Shown: positions 44,423 to 53,127 of the stretch, piece after piece
How the letters are laid out: every line of letters begins with the position of its first letter
How positions within the stretch are numbered: the stretch's first letter is position 1
Assembly (NCBI GenBank): GCA_021648745.1
Contig: JAKISE010000006.1
Span: 1-64,000 of the forward strand
DNA: 64,000 nt
Direction: 5' to 3'
Source: Cyclobacteriaceae bacterium
Lineage (GTDB): Bacteria > Bacteroidota > Bacteroidia > Cytophagales > Cyclobacteriaceae
Made by a program: the position numbers and the translations under genes
Notes under the pieces: generated by a model
What the model was told of the DNA's origin: nothing
Databases searched by the model: none
Seen by the model: the letters and a program-made list of their open reading frames with translations, nothing else

Positions 44423-45487
44423 GTGAAACAACTCATCTCAATTCTATTAGCTTTATCAATTTATTTCGCATCAAATGCTCAAATTTTACTTACGATAGAA
44501 GGGAAAGTTTTGCAAAAGTCTGATTCCTTGCCCATTTTTAATGCACATATTTATATTGAAGGGAACCAAATTGGAACTACAAGTAATGAAAATGGGGAAT
44601 TCTCTATTCATTTTAATAGTGAGTTCAAAGAAAAACCTATTGTCGTTTCTATTATTGGATTTTCCTCTACAAGAGTAACATTCAATTCTAATGGTAAGCT
44701 TCTTATAGTTTATCTTGAAGAGGACGAATTGATTTTGGAATCGGTCACCATAACTCCAGTCGACCCTGAGCAGATATTATTAAATGTTGCAAATAATATA
44801 AAAAGAAATTACCCACAAGAAAAATTTAGCAAAGAGCTTTATTATAAAGAAGCCATTAGTGTAAATAATAAACCCATTAGGTATCTTGAGATTGTCGCTG
44901 ATTTTGTAGGAGAAGGATTTAGTAGTAAAAAGAAAAACCCTTATAAATACGATTTATTCATCAAAGAAAAACGACCCGGGTTTAATATCGACAGCACTTT
45001 TGAAGGAGGTAATGGGATTGGAGTGCTTCATTGGTTAAAGGGGACTAAACAGTATTTGCAAAAGAGTAATTTTAAATATTTTAATATTGAGCTAGTTGGG
45101 TATTCGAATTATAGAAATAATGAAGTATTTAAATTACTAATCACGTCAAAAGGAGTAAAGAAAACTGTAACCACTATGTTTATTACTACTGACACCTATG
45201 CTTTGATTGCTATAAATCGGAAGTACGAAGATGCAGATAGAACTGTACCTGAATCTATGTTTTATTTTACTAAATGGTATGAATATGTAGACTTTGTACA
45301 ACTTAATAACGGCAGTTGGTATATAAACTCTATTAATGATTTTAGAGAATCGATAGATGTAAAAGGCGATATGACAGAGATGAAGAGATTAATTAGGCTA
45401 ACCAAAATAAACGATGAACATGGGTTTAAAGAAAAAAATAGAATAGCACGAGAAACCGACCTTTACACTTATCCTATACAATCCTGA
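44423..45487 (+). CDS. carboxypeptidase-regulatory-like domain protein
   Basis: The 354-residue secreted protein begins at a GTG with a signal peptide (MKQLISILLALSIYFASNAQ). Residues about 25-110 form a CarboxypepD_reg-like beta-sandwich (VLQKSDSLPIFNAHIYIEGNQIGTTSNENGEFSI), the domain found before TonB-dependent receptors. The rest (NIKRNYPQEKFSKELYYKEAI onward) is a family common in Bacteroidetes but uncharacterised. No TonB box or barrel follows, so an envelope location is inferred only from the signal peptide. Confidence 0.72.
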   Translation: MKQLISILLALSIYFASNAQILLTIEGKVLQKSDSLPIFNAHIYIEGNQIGTTSNENGEFSIHFNSEFKEKPIVVSIIGFSSTRVTFNSNGKLLIVYLEEDELILESVTITPVDPEQILLNVANNIKRNYPQEKFSKELYYKEAISVNNKPIRYLEIVADFVGEGFSSKKKNPYKYDLFIKEKRPGFNIDSTFEGGNGIGVLHWLKGTKQYLQKSNFKYFNIELVGYSNYRNNEVFKLLITSKGVKKTVTTMFITTDTYALIAINRKYEDADRTVPESMFYFTKWYEYVDFVQLNNGSWYINSINDFRESIDVKGDMTEMKRLIRLTKINDEHGFKEKNRIARETDLYTYPIQS

Positions 45488-45564
45488 TTTTTGGCAATTC
45501 TATAATGCTCCTCTAGAAAGCCAAGAAGAGAGACGGACAAAAGTCGAATTGATGAAAGAATAGA

Positions 45565-45585
45565 AATATACCAAATTGGTATATT
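45565..45585. promoter_or_regulatory. higBA operator palindrome
   Basis: Two perfect 10-bp arms (AATATACCAA and its complement) flank a single central A. It lies just upstream of the higB promoter box and is a good candidate for the HigA binding site, since type II antitoxins usually repress their own promoter. Confidence 0.6.
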
Positions 45586-45590
45586 TTTTG

Positions 45591-45598
45591 TATATTTG
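45591..45598 (+). promoter_or_regulatory. putative -7 box of higBA, abutting the start codon
   Basis: TATATTTG matches TAnnTTTG; CATT then GTG (45603) follow. The toxin message would be leaderless. The operator ends 5 nt upstream of the box. Confidence 0.5.
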
Positions 45599-45602
45599 CA
45601 TT

Positions 45603-45902
45603 GTGCGAGTTATCTCTTTTAAAACAATTAGAGCGTTCTATGAAAATCCTGTGTATGGTGATGCTGAAGTATCTCTACGTTCGTGGTATCAAGATGCAAA
45701 AACGGCAAATTGGAAAAATCCGAATGAATTGAAGAACCAATATCTCAATGCTAGTATCCTTAGAGAAGGTAGAGTGGTATTCAATATAAAAGGTAATTCG
45801 TATAGATTAGTTGTTGCCATTGATTATGAGTTTCAAATCATATTTGTTCGATTTATTGGTGCTCATAAACAATATGATAAAATTGATGTTAAAAGTATTT
45901 AG
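45603..45902 (+). CDS. higB: HigB-type mRNA interferase toxin
   Basis: The 99-residue protein matches the HigB toxin family: VRVISFKTIRAFYENPVYGDAEVSLRSWYQDAKTANWKNPNEL at the N terminus, then GRVVFNIKGNSYRLVVAIDYEFQIIFVRFIGAHKQYDKID, the RelE-like core with its conserved basic and aromatic residues. HigB cleaves mRNA on the ribosome until bound by HigA. The GTG is used as start because no ATG lies in the family N terminus and it follows the promoter box directly. higA starts 2 bp after the stop. Confidence 0.88.
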   Translation: MRVISFKTIRAFYENPVYGDAEVSLRSWYQDAKTANWKNPNELKNQYLNASILREGRVVFNIKGNSYRLVVAIDYEFQIIFVRFIGAHKQYDKIDVKSI

Positions 45903-45904
45903 CT

Positions 45905-46255
45905 ATGGAAATTAAGCCTATAAAAACGGAAGAAGATTACAATTTAGCAATTAGGAGAATTGAAAAGCTATGGGGGTCAAAAAAGGACACACCAAAAGGT
46001 GATGAACTGGATTTATTGGCAACTTTAGTGGAGGTTTATGAAATGAAGCATCATCCAATTCCACCACCAGATCCAATTGATGCCATTAAGTTTAGAATGG
46101 AGCAGATGGGAATGAATAATGCCGATCTTGTTCAATACCTGGGAAGCCAAAGCAGGGTGAGTGAAGTGCTTAATCGTAAAAGGAACTTAACCTTAAAAAT
46201 GGTTAAATCATTGTACAAAGAATTACGAATTCCGGCTGAAGTTTTATTGGCTTAA
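45905..46255 (+). CDS. higA: HigA-type antitoxin
   Basis: The 116-residue protein has the long N-terminal region of this HigA type (IKTEEDYNLAIRRIEKLWG; DELDLLATLVEVYE; HPIPPPDPIDAIKFRMEQMG) and a C-terminal helix-turn-helix (NNADLVQYLGSQSRVSEVLNRKRNLTLKMVKSLY). It should neutralise HigB and repress the promoter through the palindrome at 45565-45585. The toxin-first order is characteristic of hig modules. Confidence 0.9.
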   Translation: MEIKPIKTEEDYNLAIRRIEKLWGSKKDTPKGDELDLLATLVEVYEMKHHPIPPPDPIDAIKFRMEQMGMNNADLVQYLGSQSRVSEVLNRKRNLTLKMVKSLYKELRIPAEVLLA

Positions 46256-46530
46256 CATATTGTTAAATTCAAATGCTCCTCTTTAATATATTCGAAATGT
46301 TTGGAGCCTTTATTCTCTGATCTTTCACAGGCTTTAAAGGAGATTTGAGAAAAATTGTAGATAAAAATAGAACCTTGTGCCAAGTTATAAGTGGAACCAT
46401 TCTCGCTCTGGTAGTTTATTTAATCTCTTTGAAAGTTTAATTCGTTATTGCTTATTTGGGTATGCCGAAATACTAGTCGTGTATTCTAACCGGATGCCGC
46501 ACCTACGGAGCTTATCTTGTTAACGGCCAA

Positions 46531-46563
46531 CTTATTATAAAAATATCGCTCCTATGGAGCTTT
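46531..46563 (+). repeat. dispersed short hairpin repeat, copy 2
   Basis: It is identical to 19-51 at 30 of 33 positions; the differences keep the hairpin GCTCC-TAT-GGAGC in this copy. Confidence 0.55.
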
Positions 46564-46644
46564 CTGATCTGAAAATGCTATTTTCTCTAAGCCTTAGAGG
46601 GGCAAAATTGTTTTACACTATGGTGCAAGTATTTTTGATGAGAT

Positions 46645-46815
46645 TAAACCCGAAATATGCAATAGAAATTCTATTACTAATACAAACTGCTGCAAATCAG
46701 TCGTTTTACTAAGTTTGTCCTCTTAACCATAGCGGTGCTATGCTTTTCGAATATAAACTTCTGATTTATTGCATTTTGTCTTCTCATTACGAATTCTATT
46801 GCATAATCTGGGTTA
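46645..46815. repeat. MITE-like element with imperfect terminal inverted repeats
   Basis: Left end 46645-46671 and right end 46791-46815 are imperfect inverted repeats sharing a perfect 12-bp core (TATGCAATAGAA), with further matches on both sides. About 120 bp lies between them with a small hairpin and no ORF. No target-site duplication could be identified by eye. Confidence 0.45.
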
Positions 46816-46821
46816 AATTAA

Positions 46822-48258
46822 TTACCCAAATACCCACTGCACCAAGCTAAAAGCAGCGACCAACAACACAAGCACCGAAAAAATATTTAGCCAAATACCT
46901 ACACGCACCATTTGACTTATTTTTATATGACCACTAGAAAACACGATGGCATTCGGTGGAGTAGAAATAGGCATCATAAATGCACAACTAGCTGCCATTG
47001 CTACTGGTATAGACAGTAATAAGGGATTTATATTGGCTCCCTCAGCTATGGCAATTACAATGGGTATAAATATGGTAGTTAATGCTACATTACTCATTAA
47101 CTCGGTCATAAAAAGCATTACTGTAATTAAAATCAGAAAGATGAGTAAGGTAGAAAATTGATTTTGGGCAATAATAGCTGCAATAATAGCTACTAACCCA
47201 GCGTGCTCCATGGCCTTGGCTAAGGCCATACCGCCTCCAAAAAGGAGCAAAATACCCCAAGGGAGTCTTTCGGTCGCTTTCCAGTGCAATAATTGTTTTT
47301 TCTCTTTAATGCTAATGGGCACAACAAACATGGTAATTCCGCCAATCATTGCAGTAACTGTATCATTAAGCATAGCAAAGCCTATTAAATTGTTTAATGG
47401 GGCCTTAAAAATCCACATAAAGGCAGTGAGCCCAAATATAACAGCCACTATTTTTTCTTCCCTTTTCCATTTACCCAAGGCATCCAATTCTTTCGTAATT
47501 AACTCTTCGGCATTGCTCATCTTACCCAGCTTGTTTTTATGGAGAACTTGGGTGAGCAAAATAAAAGTAACCGTCAGCAGAATAGCACTTATGGGTACGC
47601 CTACCATCATCCAATCAGCAAATCCAATTTCAATATGGAGTAGTTCTTCGGCATAGCCCACAAATACCACATTTGGGGGAGTACCAATAATAGTGGCCAA
47701 GCCTCCAACATTGGCCGAATAGGCTATGCCCAGCATTAGAGCTAAGGCAAAATTATTAAAGCCCTTTTCGTTTAATGAGTCATGTTTAACTAATTGAATT
47801 ACAGATATGGCAATGGGTAGCATCATAATAGTGGTGGCTGTGTTGCTAATCCACATACTTAAAAATGCAGTGGCCATCATAAAACCTAAAATAATGCCAT
47901 TGGCACTTGTGCCTGTTAGTTTTATTAAGCGAAGGGCAATCCGTTTATGCAGGCCGTGTTCTTCAAGCCCTAATGCTAATAAAAACCCACCCATAAAAAG
48001 AAATATAATAGGACTTGCATACGGGGCGGTAGCCACTTTTAAAGTAAAAACACCCAAGGCAGGAAAAAGAATTATGGGCAGCAATGCTGTTACAGCCATT
48101 GGGGCAGCTTCGGTAATCCACCAAATAACCATCCAACTGGCAACAGCTAACACTTGCCAAGCGGTTGGGTTTAAATATTCTGAATGTTGGAAGAATAGCC
48201 CAATACCAAAAAGTATAGGGCCTAGGAATAGGCCAATTAATTTCAACGATATTTTCAT
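46822..48258 (-). CDS. DASS (SLC13) family sodium-coupled anion transporter
   Basis: The 478-residue inner-membrane protein has about eleven hydrophobic segments and the family signature SMWISNTATTIMMLPIA near residue 115, the first SNT sodium/anion-site motif. The second half has TELMSNVALTTIFIPI (the second SNxA/T motif) and a conserved PISTPPNAIVFSSG near residue 430. Substrates of the family are dicarboxylates, citrate or sulfate; sequence does not decide. It starts 3 bp after the GNAT gene. Confidence 0.9.
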   Translation of the reverse strand: MKISLKLIGLFLGPILFGIGLFFQHSEYLNPTAWQVLAVASWMVIWWITEAAPMAVTALLPIILFPALGVFTLKVATAPYASPIIFLFMGGFLLALGLEEHGLHKRIALRLIKLTGTSANGIILGFMMATAFLSMWISNTATTIMMLPIAISVIQLVKHDSLNEKGFNNFALALMLGIAYSANVGGLATIIGTPPNVVFVGYAEELLHIEIGFADWMMVGVPISAILLTVTFILLTQVLHKNKLGKMSNAEELITKELDALGKWKREEKIVAVIFGLTAFMWIFKAPLNNLIGFAMLNDTVTAMIGGITMFVVPISIKEKKQLLHWKATERLPWGILLLFGGGMALAKAMEHAGLVAIIAAIIAQNQFSTLLIFLILITVMLFMTELMSNVALTTIFIPIVIAIAEGANINPLLLSIPVAMAASCAFMMPISTPPNAIVFSSGHIKISQMVRVGIWLNIFSVLVLLVAAFSLVQWVFG

Positions 48259-48261
48259 TTG

Positions 48262-48711
48262 CTAAAACTCAAGAGAACCATTAACCCATTCACCATCCAA
48301 ATCTGCATGATAGCTTTTATAAAAATCAATAGCAGGGGTGTTCCAATCCAGCACTTGCCAAACCATTCCACTATAGCCCTTCGATTTTGCTTCATTAATA
48401 CAAGCTTCAAAAAGCATTTTTCCTGCTCCAATACCTCTAGATTTCTCAGTTATAATTAAATCTTCCAAATAAAGTCGTACTCCTTTCCAGGTCGAATATC
48501 TTAAATAATAAATAGCTGTACCAATAATTTTACCTTCGTTTTCAGCTACAAAAAACCAATAGACAGGATTGGGTCCAAACCCATCTTTTTTCATTTGGTC
48601 TACTGTATTTACTACTTGTTCGGGTTCTTTTTCAAACAAAGCAAGCTCCTTTATTAACTCTAGTATGTGGCGTAAATCCTTTTCGGTTCCTTTTCTTAGT
48701 GTAACGCTCAT
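48262..48711 (-). CDS. GNAT-family N-acetyltransferase
   Basis: The 149-residue protein has the GNAT core: an N-terminal helix (DLRHILELIKELALFEKEPEQV), the beta-4 segment YLEDLIITEKSRGIGAGKMLFEA with the acetyl-CoA pyrophosphate loop (RGIGAG near residue 95), and WQVLDWNTPAIDFYKSYHA. It resembles diamine/thialysine acetyltransferase-like proteins (SAT family), with the substrate uncertain. It is co-transcribed with the DASS transporter (3-bp gap). Confidence 0.88.
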   Translation of the reverse strand: MSVTLRKGTEKDLRHILELIKELALFEKEPEQVVNTVDQMKKDGFGPNPVYWFFVAENEGKIIGTAIYYLRYSTWKGVRLYLEDLIITEKSRGIGAGKMLFEACINEAKSKGYSGMVWQVLDWNTPAIDFYKSYHADLDGEWVNGSLEF

Positions 48712-48822
48712 AATGCTAAAATAAGAATTATTTAAAATGCTTACCGCTGATTTCGCAGATTAACACAGAGTTATTTTTCTGAGGGAATCAACGTTTTCTG
48801 CATAAGAGAAGGCTGAATACTT

Positions 48823-50055
48823 TTAAATATCTAACGTTACTTGATTGCGAGTTAGGTCTTCCATCGTTTCTCGCTTCCTAATAAGCTTGGCTTCTCCATT
48901 AATGATTAACACTTCTGCAGGGCGAAATCTTGAGTTATAATTAGAAGACATTGAATAACCATAAGCCCCTGCATTTTTAATGGCGAGAATATCGCCTGTG
49001 CTAATTTCATTAAGTTTTCTGTCCCAACCAAAAGTATCTGTTTCACAGATATAGCCTACAATGGTATAAACCCGCATAATGCCTTCGGTATTAGAAATAT
49101 TAACGATGTCGTGGTAGGCATCGTACATCATTGGCCTAATAAGGTGGTTAAGGCCAGAATCAACTCCTGCAAACACAGTGGCCGGTGTAGTTTTAACCAC
49201 ATTTGTTTTGGCAAGCAGAACACCCGATTGGCTTACTAAATATTTGCCTGGCTCGAACCATAACTGTAATTCACGCCCATATTCAGCACAAAAATCATTA
49301 AACGCCTTGCTAATTTTTTCTCCTAAATCTGCGACATCTACTTCCACATCAGATTCGTGGTAAGGCACCTTAAACCCACTGCCAAAATCTATAAATTCAA
49401 TGGTTTTTAATTCCTTGGCTACATCAAAAAGTAGTTCTGCTCCATTTAAAAATACAGCTGCATCCAAAATATCAGACCCGGTATGCATATGAATACCCAC
49501 TACATTTATTTTGTAGGTTGCGATAACCCGTAGTAAATGCCTCGTTTGCAAAATAGAAATACCAAATTTTGAATCGATATGACCTGTGGATATTTTATGA
49601 TTACCCCCTGCCATTAAGTGTGGGTTAATACGAATACACACAGGAACGGCCCCTTGATACTTATTGCCAAATTGTTCTAAAATGGAAATATTATCAATGT
49701 TGAGCATTACTCCTTTATCTACCCCCTCCACTATTTCTTCAAAAGAAACGCCATTTGGAGTGTACATTATTTCATCGGCCTTAAAACCAGCCATCATTCC
49801 AAGTTCTACTTCTTGAATAGAAACCGCATCTAAGCCCGAACCAATGCTATGCAAATACTTTAAAATAGAAATATTAGTTAATGCTTTTGCCGCGTATTTG
49901 AGCTTAATTTTTGTGTTAGGAAATGCATTAATCAATTTATCGTATTGCGATTTTATCGAATCCGCATCATACACATACAAAGGCGTGCCAAATTCTTTGG
50001 CCACATCAAGCAAATCAACACCTTGCATTCTAAATTTCTTGTTTTTAAGCTCCAT
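48823..50055 (-). CDS. lysA: diaminopimelate decarboxylase
   Basis: LysA makes lysine from meso-diaminopimelate with PLP. The 410-residue fold-III enzyme shows GTPLYVYDADSIKSQYDKL at residue 20, the PLP lysine in KLKYAAKALTN near 55, HMHTGSDI near 193, the glycine loop DFGSGFKVPY near 222, WFEPGKYLVSQSG near 267, CETDTFGWDR near 335 and GAYGYSMSSNYNSRFRPAE near 370. It is a single gene with its own promoter box. Confidence 0.95.
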   Translation of the reverse strand: MELKNKKFRMQGVDLLDVAKEFGTPLYVYDADSIKSQYDKLINAFPNTKIKLKYAAKALTNISILKYLHSIGSGLDAVSIQEVELGMMAGFKADEIMYTPNGVSFEEIVEGVDKGVMLNIDNISILEQFGNKYQGAVPVCIRINPHLMAGGNHKISTGHIDSKFGISILQTRHLLRVIATYKINVVGIHMHTGSDILDAAVFLNGAELLFDVAKELKTIEFIDFGSGFKVPYHESDVEVDVADLGEKISKAFNDFCAEYGRELQLWFEPGKYLVSQSGVLLAKTNVVKTTPATVFAGVDSGLNHLIRPMMYDAYHDIVNISNTEGIMRVYTIVGYICETDTFGWDRKLNEISTGDILAIKNAGAYGYSMSSNYNSRFRPAEVLIINGEAKLIRKRETMEDLTRNQVTLDI

Positions 50056-50072
50056 AAAAATAAATTAATGAG

Positions 50073-50080
50073 CAAAGATA
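50073..50080 (-). promoter_or_regulatory. putative -7 box of lysA
   Basis: TATCTTTG on the minus strand matches TAnnTTTG, 17 nt before the lysA ATG. Confidence 0.45.
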
Positions 50081-50148
50081 AGATGTGTTAAATCATAATA
50101 AATAATTATTTGACTAACAAAATCACAAAACCTTAGAACCGGTTTGCA

Positions 50149-50167
50149 GGATAAAGAATGCTGTTAG
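50149..50167 (+). repeat. partial copy of a dispersed repeat
   Basis: GGATAAAGAATGCTGTTAG differs at two positions from 59010-59028, which follows a TAACCTGAGTTCGGG copy. It lies in the gap between lysA and the DUF4097-like gene. Confidence 0.4.
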
Positions 50168-50208
50168 AAAAAAAGTAGTTCGGGGGTTGGGCTTGCTGGT
50201 TTAAAAGG

Positions 50209-51096
50209 CTACCGTTTTTCCTTAAATATGATATTGCCTAAGGATACATCCACATCAAACGATAATTGATTAGCCGCATTTTCATTATACTCTTCATTTA
50301 CGAATACATTATCACCAATCTCTTTAAAAGATTTTGTGAGGTGCACATCGCAAAGCATTGTATCTTTTATTCTGATAATTACGGAGCAATCGTTTTTGGG
50401 GATGAGTATTTCTAGTGTTCCGGCTCCAACACTTGCTTTTATATGACTTGCTACCGTTGGAGTTTCTGTAAAATCGAGTTGCATACTTCCAAACCCAACT
50501 TCTGCATGAATGTATTTGGCTCGAGACATATATAATTTGCGAACCACCACATTTCCTAAATCAACCTTTACATTAAAGGAGTCCATAACAACAGGGTTGG
50601 GCATACTAGTAAGGTAATCAATATTTACATCCGCACTACCAGCTCTTACATTAAACCTATTTACATTAATACCAGATAAATCGATGTACGCTGCTCCAAC
50701 CCCAAACACCATGTTTAGGTTATAGGGGATATTTTCTGCTAAGTAAACTTTCCAAGTATTATCTTCTGGGCTTGAATTACTAAACATTTTACTCGAAATA
50801 GACTGGCTAAAAGTTTGCTTGTTTTTGGCTTCGAGAGAGAGGTTTATTTCAAGGTTGGAATTAATGGTAGATTTATTGAATGTGTGGTTAAACTCATCAA
50901 TATCTCTATCAGAATAAACAGCAATTGGTTCATCAGACTCTCCTGGGCTTACATAACAAACACCAGAAGAAGCTCCGTAATTAAGAGTTACCGATTTATA
51001 GCGATTATTATGTTCAATTTTAAAATGTTTTTGAACCTGGGCATTAGCCGTACCAATTATACACACCAATCCCAAAGAAAAATAGTATCGCCACAT
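50209..51096 (-). CDS. secreted beta-rich protein (DUF4097/LiaF-like adhesin fold)
   Basis: The 295-residue protein has a signal peptide (MWRYYFSLGLVCIIGTANAQ). Its second half is a repetitive beta structure (GVGAAYIDLSGINVNRFNVRAGSADVNIDYL; VKVDLGNVVVRKLYM; AEVGFGSMQLDFTET; ASVGAGTLEILIP; VDVSLGNIIFKEKR) of the kind seen in DUF4097 and LiaF C-terminal domains. The function is unknown. It stands alone between lysA and dnaJ. Confidence 0.65.
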   Translation of the reverse strand: MWRYYFSLGLVCIIGTANAQVQKHFKIEHNNRYKSVTLNYGASSGVCYVSPGESDEPIAVYSDRDIDEFNHTFNKSTINSNLEINLSLEAKNKQTFSQSISSKMFSNSSPEDNTWKVYLAENIPYNLNMVFGVGAAYIDLSGINVNRFNVRAGSADVNIDYLTSMPNPVVMDSFNVKVDLGNVVVRKLYMSRAKYIHAEVGFGSMQLDFTETPTVASHIKASVGAGTLEILIPKNDCSVIIRIKDTMLCDVHLTKSFKEIGDNVFVNEEYNENAANQLSFDVDVSLGNIIFKEKR

Positions 51097-51211
51097 GCTT
51101 CTTAGATACGTACAAATTTTAATAGGGTTTCAATAATGTCAAATAAAAAGTAAAAGCAGCTAAAATATGCTGCATTATGTATGCAAAACGTCTATTTTCG
51201 GGTGTTTACTA

Positions 51212-51244
51212 ATTCATCGGATGACTCCAAGTCGTCCGATGAAT
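51212..51244. repeat. 15-bp stem hairpin downstream of dnaJ
   Basis: ATTCATCGGATGACT (51212-51226), loop CCA, then its near-perfect complement (51230-51244, one mismatch). It begins 20 bp past the dnaJ stop on the dnaJ strand but lacks a U run. The stem matches the GAGTCATCYGRTGA core of repeats at 55.6-56.7 kb, so it may be a mobile palindrome that serves as a terminator. Confidence 0.6.
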
Positions 51245-51264
51245 ATTCGTGGTTATCTCCTAAT

Positions 51265-52383
51265 TTATTGATTAAAAAACTCTTTCATTCGGTCGAAAAA
51301 GCCTTTGTCGTTTTTGCCCGGTTTTGGGATAAAATTTTCTGAATCACGAAGAGACTCTAAGGTCTTTTTTTCGTCATTTGTTAAGCTTTTAGGGGTCCAG
51401 ATATTAACATGTATAAGTTCATCTCCACGGCCATAGCCATTAATGTCTTTAATTCCTTTATTTCTTAATCGTAAAATTTTACCTCCTTGCGTACCAGAAT
51501 CAATTTTAATTTTCACTTTCCCATCAATTGTAGGCACTTCTATTGAGGTGCCTAAGGTCGCATCAATAAAGTTTACATAAAGATCATACACTACGTTATA
51601 CCCATCTCGCTTTAGAAATTCGTGCTCCTTTTCTTCAATTAAAATTAAAAGATCGCCTGCCGTTCCTCCACCAGGGGCTTCGTTTCCTTTGCCACCCATT
51701 GATAACTGCATACCATCGCTCACCCCTGCAGGAATATTTAGCGTAATTACCTCTTCTTTAGATTGTAAACCAGAGCTATCCACACCAGCAGGGCGTTGGT
51801 CTATAATTTGACCCGAACCTGAACATGTAGGACATGTGCTAGCAGAAACCATTTGCCCAAGCATCGTGTTCATTACCTTTTTAACCTGGCCTTGACCTTG
51901 ACACTGATGGCAAGTTTTAAACGTAACGCCATCAGCAGACATCAAGCGTTTAACCTTTATTTTTTTCTCAGCACCGTTGGCAATCTCCTCTAGTGAAAGT
52001 TTAATTTTTATACGAAGGTTTGACCCTTTTCTGCCTCCAGAACGGCCTCCTCCTCCTCCAAAAAAGCTATCGAAAGGGTTATGACCACCGAAGATATCTC
52101 CAAAGTTAGAGAAGATATCGTCCATGTTCATGTTCTGTCCGCCACCAAAACCAGCACCACCAACACCTTGGTGCCCAAACTGATCGTAGCGTTGCTTTTT
52201 CTCAGGGTTGTTGAGTACTTCGTAGGCTTCTGCCGCTTCTTTAAACTTTTCTTCAGCTTCTTTATTATCAGGGTTTTTATCAGGGTGAAACTGAAGAGCA
52301 ATCTTTCGGTATGCTTTTTTAAGCTCAGGCCCAGTGGCTGATTTTGAAACCCCTAGTACTTCGTAATAATCTCTTTTTGCCAT
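51265..52383 (-). CDS. dnaJ: chaperone protein DnaJ
   Basis: DnaJ delivers substrates to DnaK and stimulates its ATPase. The 372-residue protein has a J domain (residues 1-70, HPD in [11 protein letters not shown]), a Gly/Phe-rich linker (GGAGFGGGQ to GGGGGRSGG) and two substrate-binding beta domains. Only two CxxCxGxG zinc motifs are present (CHQCQGQG and CPTCSGSG), not the usual four, so one of the two zinc centres is missing. The [12 protein letters not shown] segment is typical of Bacteroidetes DnaJ. It follows grpE by 5 bp. Confidence 0.93.
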   Translation of the reverse strand: MAKRDYYEVLGVSKSATGPELKKAYRKIALQFHPDKNPDNKEAEEKFKEAAEAYEVLNNPEKKQRYDQFGHQGVGGAGFGGGQNMNMDDIFSNFGDIFGGHNPFDSFFGGGGGRSGGRKGSNLRIKIKLSLEEIANGAEKKIKVKRLMSADGVTFKTCHQCQGQGQVKKVMNTMLGQMVSASTCPTCSGSGQIIDQRPAGVDSSGLQSKEEVITLNIPAGVSDGMQLSMGGKGNEAPGGGTAGDLLILIEEKEHEFLKRDGYNVVYDLYVNFIDATLGTSIEVPTIDGKVKIKIDSGTQGGKILRLRNKGIKDINGYGRGDELIHVNIWTPKSLTNDEKKTLESLRDSENFIPKPGKNDKGFFDRMKEFFNQ

Positions 52384-52388
52384 CTTCT

Positions 52389-52967
52389 TTAACTACCTGT
52401 TACAACTTTGGCAAATCGAATTACCTTTTCCCCTAAATAATATCCTTTCTCAATTGTATCAACAATTTTTCCTTGCAACTTCTTTTTTGGTGCAGGAATT
52501 TGCGTAATAGCTTCATGAATATCTGGATCAAATTCCGTTCCCTCAGGGGTTTCCATTACTTTTAATCCTTGATTTTGCATTGTTTTCTCAAATTTTTGAG
52601 AAATGAGAGTTAGCCCTTCTAAAACAGATTTTTCATCCTTAGAATCGGCTGATTTTACAGCTCTTTCAAAATCATCTAACACAGGAATTAATTCTGCGAT
52701 AATTTTCTCGCCCGCTGTTAACATTAAATCTAACCGCTCCTTAGCTGTTCTTCTCCTGTAATTATCAAATTCAGAATATAGCCTTAAGTATTTATCTTTT
52801 GCTTCAGCCAATTCTCCTGTTAGCTTTTCAACTTCGTCAACCTCAACTTCTTCGTTTTCTTCCTCGGCACCCTCCGTGGAAGTTTTCACTTCTTCTTGTT
52901 CAGCAACTTGCTCTGCTGATTTTTTGTCAGCTATCGTTGATTTATCTTCTTTTTTCTTCTTTGTCAT
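52389..52967 (-). CDS. grpE: nucleotide exchange factor GrpE
   Basis: The 192-residue protein has a highly charged, disordered N terminus, a long coiled-coil helix ([25 protein letters not shown]) and the C-terminal beta domain ([43 protein letters not shown]). It releases ADP from DnaK. It is the first gene of a grpE-dnaJ operon. A perfect inverted repeat in its upstream region may be a heat-shock operator. Confidence 0.95.
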   Translation of the reverse strand: MTKKKKEDKSTIADKKSAEQVAEQEEVKTSTEGAEEENEEVEVDEVEKLTGELAEAKDKYLRLYSEFDNYRRRTAKERLDLMLTAGEKIIAELIPVLDDFERAVKSADSKDEKSVLEGLTLISQKFEKTMQNQGLKVMETPEGTEFDPDIHEAITQIPAPKKKLQGKIVDTIEKGYYLGEKVIRFAKVVTGS

Positions 52968-52990
52968 CGGGTAATTACTTTCAGTTTTAG

Positions 52991-53019
52991 CTAATTCAAC
53001 CTAAATTAGATTGAATTAG
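52991..53019. promoter_or_regulatory. inverted repeat in the grpE-dnaJ leader
   Basis: CTAATTCAA (52991-52999) and its exact complement (53011-53019) are separated by 11 nt. The layout, 9-N11-9, is close to that of the HrcA operator CIRCE (9-N9-9), but the sequence is different. It lies just downstream of the promoter box, where a repressor site would be expected. Confidence 0.45.
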
Positions 53020-53022
53020 ATA

Positions 53023-53030
53023 CAAAAATA
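53023..53030 (-). promoter_or_regulatory. putative -7 box of grpE-dnaJ
   Basis: TATTTTTG on the minus strand matches TAnnTTTG. The predicted transcript start falls in the right arm of the 52991-53019 inverted repeat. Confidence 0.4.
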
Positions 53031-53098
53031 CCGTTTGACCTTAAATACAATATGTTTGCCAAAGAAGGCAGAGTGCCAATATGGCATATTATAGGATT

Positions 53099-53127
53099 CC
53101 CCTCCTTGGAGGGGTTAGGGGTGGGTT
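53099..53127. repeat. GC-rich terminal inverted repeat, left end of the DUF559 cassette
   Basis: CCCCTCCTTGGAGGGGTTAG continues with GGGTGGGTT. The first 16 bases form a hairpin (CCCCTCC-TT-GGAGGGG), and the segment contains the stop codon of the DUF559 gene (53115-53117). It is mirrored at 53549-53576. Confidence 0.7.

Larger units (their letters stand above)
46256..46821. other. 566-bp gene-free region with decayed repeats
   Basis: No ORF with coding character was found. It contains the second copy of the hairpin repeat (46531-46563), a related GCACCTACGGAGCTT just before it (46499-46513), a small hairpin CATAGC-GGT-GCTATG near 46728-46742 and an inverted-repeat pair around 46645-46815. 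The combination suggests remnants of small mobile or REP-like elements between higA and the DASS transporter gene. Confidence 0.6.

Noticed and set aside
46822..48265. Long open frames on the strand opposite the DASS transporter gene
   Set aside because: They are shadows of a hydrophobic coding sequence; their translations have no family features.
52991..53019. CIRCE element upstream of grpE
   Set aside because: The arm is CTAATTCAA, not TTAGCACTC, and the spacer is 11 rather than 9; kept only as an unassigned inverted repeat.
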